From assembly GCA_023974075.1 (NCBI GenBank), contig CM043808.1:25241578-25305577 (forward strand): a stretch of 64,000 bases of DNA, given 5' to 3'. The notes below the pieces were generated by a model, which did not search any database, was not told the DNA's origin, and was given only the letters and a program-made list of their open reading frames with translations. This stretch comes from Chaenocephalus aceratus. Its lineage: Eukaryota; Chordata; Actinopteri; Perciformes; Channichthyidae. The translations under genes were made by a program, and so were the position numbers. This document shows positions 57,985 to 64,000 of this stretch, piece after piece. How positions within the stretch are numbered: the first letter of the stretch is position 1; each line of letters starts with the position of its first letter.

Positions 57985-59222
57985 CCGTGACCACCAACTG
58001 GCGGCCCGCGGGCCACATCCGGCCCGCCAGACATTCTCATCCGGCCCGCACGACTGGGGTGACTGTGGCGTTGGCAGAGTGGTTACTGCGTTCGCCCCCC
58101 ACCCATTTCTTTGTTTACAACGTCTCGTGAGTAAGGTGCAGTACCGGAGTCCAACAGAGAGGCAGCAGCTGCGGGACAGTAGACTGCGTACTGCGAAACC
58201 TTCCCTCCCCTGAAGAAGAAGTGATCCTTGTTGTGAAGAGTCTGGTTAATGCGCTCCGCAACACAGCAGTAGCCCCGCTGCGACAGACTCCAACAGAGAG
58301 GCTGGAGCTGCGGGACAGTAGCCTAGAAGCAGGGTTGGGTTGTAACGGAAAACATAACGGCGTTACATAATCAGAATACAACAATCAAGTAGGCTAACTG
58401 TATTCAGCTGGCGTTACATTTGAAAAACGAGTAATCTGATTACAGTTACTTTCGTAAACCTGAAGTGAATACATTTTGGAATACTTATTGGAATTATTGG
58501 TGGAAAAGTTTCCTCACAAAATGTAATATTCATTACCGGCAGAACTGTGTGCACACTGCACAGCGCTGCAGCATGTCTGTGAGCGAGAGAGAGATGTGTC
58601 TGTGAGGCCCCGCCCCCGCACGCAGATGAGAGAGAGAGATCTCTTTTAAAATATATTGAAAGTTAGAAACGGAGATGGTTAGATAAAATGTGCAAGATAA
58701 CGTTTATGTAGCATTTCTTTATTGTTCGAAATGATGACATTTCATAACGGGATGAAATCAAAGTGAATGGCCTGCTGCTGCTGAATGCATGGGGCAAGTG
58801 ACTGGAAAAAGTTTTAAAAGTTATTACATCGTTTCAGATAATAAATAATAATGATAATTCATTCTATTTAGGGGCACCTTTCAAAGCACCCAAGGACACC
58901 TTACAATTCATAACATATTCCAAGGAAAGGTTTTAAGACAGTACAAAGAATGCAGTCCGGGTGATGTTTTTTATGTGGGGTGCAGATGAGAGAGCTGTCC
59001 AGAATGACACCAAGTTGTTGTGTTTGAGTTCTTGATAAGCCATGAAAACAGTAAAATAAGTGTCTGCTGTGCACCAAAACATACCCATCTGTTATGGAAA
59101 AAGAAAGTATTCCAAAAGTAATCTGAATACTATTTATAAAATTCTGGGCTATATACAATCGCTGGCCCGCGATAGTGTCTATTGGTTACATTTCGGCCCT
59201 TGGACAAATGTAGTTGGTTTTA
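57985..59222. mobile_element. hAT fragment, GGCCCGCGGGCC type, with a second hAT inside
   Basis: The left part reads ACCAACTGGCGGCCCGCGGG, CCACATCCGGCCCGCC. The right part, in reverse complement, reads AACCAACTACATTTGTCC and AAGGGCCGAAATG, a matching end. Within it, 58325-59100 begins AGGGTTGGGTTGTAACGGA and ends in reverse complement AAAGTAATCTGAATAC, another hAT MITE of the GTAACGG type. A short direct repeat (CCAACAGAGAGGC...GCTGCGGGACAGTAG) occurs at 58153 and 58290. TSDs were not resolved. Confidence 0.6.
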
Positions 59223-59230
59223 TGGAGTTG

Positions 59231-59358
59231 TCAGTATCCCCTGTCTATCTTGTGCTGCTGGTCCAGAAGTGTCTGTGTCAGGCTCACTTTGGCATCTTCA
59301 AAATCTGGATTCATCTTCAATGCTTGTTTGAAGTCACTCTTGGCGTCATTGAAAAAAC
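59231..59358 (-). CDS. ttc32: Last exon of a TTC32-like tetratricopeptide gene (partial)
   Basis: From an acceptor TTATAG (59359-59364, minus strand) the frame reads FFNDAKSDFKQALKMNPDFE then DAKVSLTQTLLDQQHKIDRG, Y and TGA at 59233-59231. FNDAKSDFKQALKMNPDF-DA is a TPR helix pair (A at 8, F at 20, P at 32 style) followed by a C-terminal helix. Length, position at the C-terminus and the ending resemble TTC32, a small three-exon TPR protein. Other exons would lie at higher coordinates, probably beyond the window. No damage is seen in this exon. It ends only 9 bp from the hAT remnant. The name is an inference. Confidence 0.55.
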
Positions 59359-59364
59359 CTATAA

Positions 59365-60160
59365 GACATTAAAAATGTTCATAGATAAATGTCATGATAT
59401 GTAATGTACTGCCAAACTAGCTCATTAAGAGTCAGCAGTTTTATGTTCTGGGCATCATGAGAACAAGTGAGTACACAGCTCCATCTGGTGTTAAAAGAAG
59501 AACATACCGACTGACTCAAACACACACATTAACCCATCTAATGCTGGGACCGCACCACAACACAGTTAATGACAGATGTTATAGATCTATATTAAAAGAG
59601 AGCTGGTTGACTTCTCAAGAAAGAGTCACTGCCACAAGGTATTCTGCTAAACAACCAACAGGAAGCTTGTGGAAAGGCTATTTAAAGAAAGCTTAGTTTC
59701 TATAGTTCACTGAGCCAGTGCTGTGCTTTTTTGATTGATCATTTTACCAATCTATGTAACTATACCACAATGTGACTCCAAATCAATGCAGCATTGTATT
59801 AATACATCTCTTTTTTTATAGGATTTTAGTCGACCTATTCTTTTATTTGTGTTTGCTTTCTGGCATCATGTGAAGCATTGTCCCCCCAAAGCAAACCAGA
59901 TATTAATCCTAAACTGGACAAATATCATTGAAGCCAATGAACATTGCAGCCAATAAAGAAACTGCATAGTTGTCATGACTGTGGGGGAGACTTCTGAAGC
60001 AATTGGAGCTGGGACTCGAGAGACAAGAGGAGAGCTGGAGCTTTGATGGCAAACACTGACGGTTTATTTGGATATCATTCACAAGACATGTCACGAGCCA
60101 CAATCTGTCCACACGACAATCAATTCTGAAGAACTCTACACCAGACCCATTATGAAACGA
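59365..60160. other. Intron or intergenic, no feature recognised
   Basis: Between the TTC32-like exon and the LINE. The frames (59457-59696, 59909-60178) show no similarity. Confidence 0.45.
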
Positions 60161-61395
60161 AAATATCCATCCATCCATCCATCCATCTTCTCCCGCTTAT
60201 CCGTCGGGTCGCGGGGGTAGGGGGTAGCAGTTCCAGCAGAGAGCCCCAAACTTTCTTTTCCCTGGCGACATCAACCAGCTCTGACTGGGGGATCCCAAGG
60301 CGCTCCCAGGCCAGCGAAGAGATATAATCCCTCCACCTGGTCCTAGGTCTACCCTTGGTCTCTTCCCAGCTGGACGTGCCTGGAACACCTCCCTAGGGAG
60401 GCGCCCAGGTGGCATCCTAACTAGGTGCCCGAACCACCTCAACTGGCTTCTTTCGACGCGAAGGAGGAGCGGCTCAACTCCGAGTCCCTCCCTGATGACC
60501 GAACTTCTCACCTTATCTCTAAGGGAGACACCAGCCACCCGGCGGAGGAAACCCATCTCGGCCGCTTGTATCCGCGATCTCGTTCTTTCGGTCATGACCC
60601 ATCCTTCATGACCATAGGTGAGGGTAGGAACGAAAATGGCCCGGTAGACAGAGAGCTTTGCCTTCTGGCTCAGCTCCCTTTTCGTCACAACGGTGCGGTA
60701 AAGCGACTGCAATACCGCTCCCGCTGCTCCGATCTCCGGCCCATCTCACGCTCCTTGTTCCCTCACTCGAGAACAAGACCCCGAGATACTTGAACTCCTT
60801 CACTTGGGGTAAGGACTCATTCCCTACTTGGAGTGGACAGTCCATCGGTTTCCTGCTGAGAACCATGGCCTCAGATTTGGAGGTGCTGATCCTCATCCCA
60901 GCCGCTTCACACTCGGTTGCGAACCGATCCAGTGAGTGCTGAAGCTCGACCGATGAAGCCATCAGAACCACATCATCTGCAAAAAGCAGTGGTGCAATCC
61001 TTAGTCCACCGAACTGCAGACCCCCCCCCCCCCCCACGACTACGCCTCGAAATCCGATCCATGTATATTACAAACAGGATTGGTGACAAAGCGCAGACCT
61101 GGCGGAGGCCAACCCTCACGGAAATGGGTCCGACTTACTGCCGAGGACCCGGACACAGCTCTCGCTTTGGGAGTACAGAGATTGGATGGCCCTGAGTAGA
61201 GACCCCTCACCCATACTCCCGCAGCACCTCCCACAGTAACTCCCTGGGAACTCGGTCATACACCTTCTCCAAGTCTACAAAACACATGTAGACTGGATAA
61301 GCGTACTCCCGGCCCCCTCCAGGATCCTTGCGAGAGTAAAAAGCTGATCCGTCGTTCCACGACCAGGACGGAATCCGCATTGTTCCTCCTCAATC
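60160..61395 (-). pseudogene. 5'-truncated LINE, RT C-terminal half, ending in (CATC)n
   Basis: Minus strand, from about 61395: CGFRPGRGTTDQLFTLARIL (frame 1), then DRVPRELLWEVLREYG, SLYSQSESCVRVLG, IAPLLFADDVVLMASS with the catalytic FADD box (60990), STSKSEAMVLSRKPMDC, QVKEFKYLGVLFSSEGT, then YRTVVTKRELSQKAKLSVYR, RIQAAEMGFLRRVAGVSL, and SQLRWFGHLVRMPPGRLP. Several frame changes and a stop inside. The 3' end reads CGGATAAGCGGGAGAAGATG followed by GGAT repeats (60163-60187). It is a common fish LINE of the I/Jockey/Nimb group; exact clade not assigned. Confidence 0.85.
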
Positions 61396-61505
61396 TGAGT
61401 GGGGGAGTATTGTATATTTATATTTTGTATAGATGTTGCAACTATACAGAGCTTTGGCAATACTATTATAACTGAGGTCATGCTAATAAAGCTATTTAAT
61501 TGAGT
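61396..61505 (+). repeat. LINE 3' tail
   Basis: AGCTTTGGCAATACTATTAT and GTCATGCTAATAAAGCTATT with TTAATTGAG form a LINE 3' end on the plus strand, abutting the truncated end of the minus-strand LINE. Confidence 0.6.
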
Positions 61506-61509
61506 ATAC

Positions 61510-61770
61510 CCTTAAGTACCCAGATAGCAATTACCTTTGGGCCAGATCCGCACGAAAGCCTTTAGATCCGTTTGTAGATCACACCATGTTTTTGACTGTG
61601 GGCCAGATCCGCACCAGATAGAGCTTTCAGCCTAAACATTCCATTGCAAGCAGTGCGTATTTTTACTGGTTTACAGATTTGGCCCAGATCCTTATACGTA
61701 TTTGCCGCAAGCGCCAAAGAATCATTAGAATGGAACAAATCAAAAATAATATGGGGGTGTAACGTCTTCA
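61510..61770. repeat. Short element with repeated GGGCCAGATCCGCAC
   Basis: GGGCCAGATCCGCAC occurs at 61539 and 61600, and GGCCCAGATCC at 61680, with TTAGATCCGTTTGTAGATC between. It looks like part of a MITE. The left part starts CCCAGATAGCAATTACC. No target duplication was found. Confidence 0.45.
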
Positions 61771-62194
61771 TATATTTCTTTGATTATTGAATTGAAACAT
61801 TAAAATAAAATATAACATTGAAAACTAAAAACTTAACACAAAATAGTCTCCTACAGTAATGTGGCATTGTACGATTGAATTAAATATTAAACGATAGATT
61901 CATATTTTTTCATTACGCTAATGCCACTATCCATAATCCAAGTAGCCTACTCTGAGCTTTCACAGCCAACATTCGCAGGCGGCAAATTCACTCAAGAATG
62001 ATCAACTCAAGTAATTATATCCAACATTTTTGTTCTAATTTTGTATTTGTGGTTGGTATATATATGTATAATATGTGTAGGCCTATGTATGCGTCGAATG
62101 ATACACAAGTGACTCAAAATGCTGAACTTTTTGTCAAACTCTGTTAGTTGATCATAGTTTAGATAAGCTAACGTTAGCGTTAGCAAGTGTGGAT
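61771..62194. other. AT-rich non-coding
   Basis: Nothing recognised apart from GCTAACGTTAGCGTTAGC near 62168, just before the hAT target site. Confidence 0.5.
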
Positions 62195-62202
62195 AGGATA
62201 GC

Positions 62203-63417
62203 TAGGGTGACCAGATGTCCCGCTTTGCGCGGGACTGCACAGCATTTTCCCGACTTTTGGTGCGTCCCGCAAATTGAGACGATGTCCCGCATATTTCATT
62301 TTGATTAAAACGCTTTTCTTTAAAATCAGATTCATCCAATGGCTGTTGAGAAAGCAGGGAAGGCTATCATCAGGGGGCTGTGTTTGCTGTCAATCAAACT
62401 GTAACACACGGCGGGTGCTGGTCAAGTGTAACCAATGAGAGTAACTCACACACACCCCCCCCACCCCGCCAAACAACAACAACGAACGCAGGCGACGCAG
62501 CAGGTTATGGAAAATGGAGGAAACTGAAACTACAGCTAAGAAGAAAAGAAGATGCACATACAACAAAGACTGGGAAGACACTTACCCGTGGGTGCAGCCA
62601 GTGCAGGGCGACTCTCAGAGAGTTTTGCAATCTTTGCAAGAGTAATTTTTTAATTTCACATGGCGGTGAATACGACGTCAAAAGACACAGAGAATGCGAT
62701 TCTCACAAGAAACGTGTCGCTCAAAAGAGACATCCCACTCTATGGAGACATTCCTACTCAAACCAAAAAATGATGGCCACTCAGACAAGGTAACAGCAGC
62801 AGAAATAACTAGTGTTTACCATATAACACTCAACACTCCCATTCATACCGGTCAAATGACTGGTAACAAGCTAGTGCCGACCATTTTTCCAGACTCTGAG
62901 ATAGTAAAGAAAATGTCATGTGGTCGTACAAAAGCAGCGTCCATAATAACAGATGTGCTTGCCCCTGCCTCTGTGGAGAGTTGTTTGACAAACACCAGTG
63001 GTTCTAGGTGACAAAATAGCCCACCACTGTGTGTGGGGGCCCACCTTCTGTTGCTGTGATGGACAAAACTGAAAGCTATTTTATTTGATGTATTATTATG
63101 TTTCTGTTCCCTCCTGGCCAGTGTTGGTTTTATTTTATCTATTAATTTATGTTGTGCCTACTTGTACAGGTAATACTGACTAGTTGAATTAAGAAGATGC
63201 ATTTCTAAACACTTGAAGTGAATAATGCCTGCTGCCTTAGTTTACTTTTCTTTATTAAAAAACTGCATTTTGACTTCACTTTCTGCTCAGTTGTTATATA
63301 TTTGTTACGTTTTTTTTCTTCCGGGGGTTGGGGGGTGCTGTTGAGAGGGTGTCCCAATTGTCCCACACAACCATACTCCTTGTCCCACATTTGGTTTGTT
63401 GGGATCTGGTCACCCTA
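62203..63417 (+). mobile_element. hAT element, TAGGGTGACCAGAT type, 8-bp TSD
   Basis: Termini TAGGGTGACCAGAT and ATCTGGTCACCCTA are perfect inverted repeats, and the duplication AGGATAGC is at 62195-62202 and 63418-63425. The subterminal GTCCCGC / GTCCCA motifs are typical of this family. It is a 1.2-kb deletion derivative keeping only the N-terminal coding part of the transposase (62512-63008). Confidence 0.93.
62512..63008 (+). pseudogene. hAT transposase N-terminus with zinc finger, frameshifted
   Basis: ATG near 62512 opens MEETETTAKKKRRCTYNKDW, then PWVQPVQGDS. A frame change at about 62610 gives FCNLCKSNFLISHGGEYDVK with RHRECDSHKK (C-x2-C...H-x5-H zinc finger). Another at about 62740 gives FLLKPKNDGHSDKVTAAEIT, then FPDSEIVKKMSCGRTKAASI and ITDVLAPASVESCL. 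Order and motifs match the start of hAT transposases related to ZMYM/'general transcription factor II-I repeat'-like proteins. The catalytic fold is deleted. Confidence 0.78.
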
Positions 63418-63425
63418 AGGATAGC

Positions 63426-63790
63426 CGAGCAAGTTACAGCCTTGAAGAGTTAATATTAATTTAACGGTGGAACAGTATGTCAAGTAAAAAAAAAGCAGGA
63501 TTAATGAATAACTTTAATATTGAACTTGTATTCGAATAGTGACGTTAATGTGAGTGGAGGCATTGTGCTTTTAAAGGGGAAAGTAAACACCAATTACAGT
63601 TATAATATTCCGGTAGTTTATTCATTTTCAATGGATATTGAGCGTAATATTTATTGTATATTATTACTCGCCAAAAGAAAATTCATTATCCGCCGGCCGG
63701 GTGGGGAATTCCGGGACCAGGCCGCTGCCATTAGGGGAGTCCCAAATGGTGACGTCACTGGATGGGTCTTCCTCCGGTTATCCATACACA
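63426..63790. other. Upstream region of the last coding fragment
   Basis: AT-rich to about 63690, then a GC-rich stretch (CGCCGGCCGGGTGGGGAATT) with GTGACGTCACTGG (CRE-like). It could be a promoter/5' UTR of the fragment starting at 63801. No other feature. Confidence 0.4.
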
Positions 63791-63800
63791 ACGTAGCAGA

Positions 63801-63973
63801 TATGGCAGCGATGGAGGAATTTTGCAATGAGATTGACGTTTTGAACCGATGAATTTGACTATTCGTCGGGAGATGACATTGATGTGGAAGCATCTACAGT
63901 TACCAGGCATCCCATGGCCTTTGCTTATGAAGCGATTCGGTCGAATAGAGTGGCATACGATCCGGAATATTAA
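63801..63973 (+). pseudogene. Unidentified coding fragment, N-terminus of a possible transposon or host protein
   Basis: ATG at 63801 (second at 63810) gives MAAMEEFCNEIDVLNR, stop at 63850. In the next frame the sequence continues sensibly as DEFDYSSGDDIDVEASTVTR, HPMAFAYEAIRSNRVAYDPE, Y. An acidic start followed by a short hydrophobic/aromatic motif is like the N-termini of several fish transposon-encoded proteins, but I do not recognise the family. The fragment ends at a poly-A run (63972-63985), so it may be a retrocopy end or a truncated element. Confidence 0.35.
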
Positions 63974-64000
63974 AAAAAAAAAAAACACAATGCTAACAGT

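Noticed and set aside
60425..61195. Plus-strand frames of 92-122 codons over the LINE
   Set aside because: They are the antisense of the minus-strand reverse transcriptase, which has the FADD box and a correct 3' end.

Overview
This is a vertebrate nuclear window, almost certainly from a teleost fish. Three things indicate this: a spliced fish-type egg-coat gene of the ZPAX class, a vertebrate TTC32-like terminal exon, and a dense mixture of fish-type mobile elements (DIRS, Ty3/Gypsy, L2-like and other LINEs, several hAT families, an ISL2EU-like THAP/YqaJ family, a possible piggyBac). There are no bacterial operons, and most open frames longer than 60 codons are chance or lie in repeats.

Layout. 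Positions 1-6093 hold a decayed DIRS (tyrosine-recombinase) retrotransposon: Gag-like, RT/RNase H and recombinase remnants, then an inverted-repeat terminus, with a hAT MITE and a 9-bp minisatellite inside. Positions 6985-7700 are a LINE C-terminus. Positions 8369-11286 are an internally deleted Gypsy element whose LTR carries a TAGTGATG-type hAT. Positions 11819-17123 are a three-level nest, a hAT inside a long-inverted-repeat element inside another hAT, each level with its own 8-bp target duplication. The segment 13607-18166 is then repeated in tandem (18167-22724), near-identically. Positions 23467-27759 are a large palindromic composite containing a foldback-like element built from a 166-bp satellite.

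Positions 27763-36983 are a long-terminal-repeat DNA element interrupted by two exactly abutting ISL2EU-like transposons. Each carries a THAP-domain first exon on one strand, a SWIM/YqaJ-exonuclease gene on the other, and between them the last 22 codons of histone H3 with the histone mRNA 3' stem-loop. Positions 36984-40310 contain more hAT pieces and an L2-like LINE. Positions 41883-50848 (minus strand) hold the one substantial host gene, a 21-exon zpax-like zona pellucida gene with many frameshifts, so a pseudogene or an indel-prone assembly. Positions 51540-57684 are a giant long-TIR element with a related one nested inside. Positions 57985-59222 are hAT remnants ending next to a TTC32-like last exon. 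Positions 60160-61395 are a minus-strand LINE, 62203-63417 a hAT with a complete TSD, and the window ends in an unidentified coding fragment.

How it works together. Very little here is a functioning gene system. The striking theme is nested insertion. Several otherwise different long-inverted-repeat elements share a 14-bp terminal consensus, CAACMYRNTCTCAC, and interior segments, and look like one superfamily whose transposase is not in the window. The other item of most interest is the histone H3 3' end carried inside the ISL2EU-like pair. All functional assignments come from reading motifs; no database search was possible.
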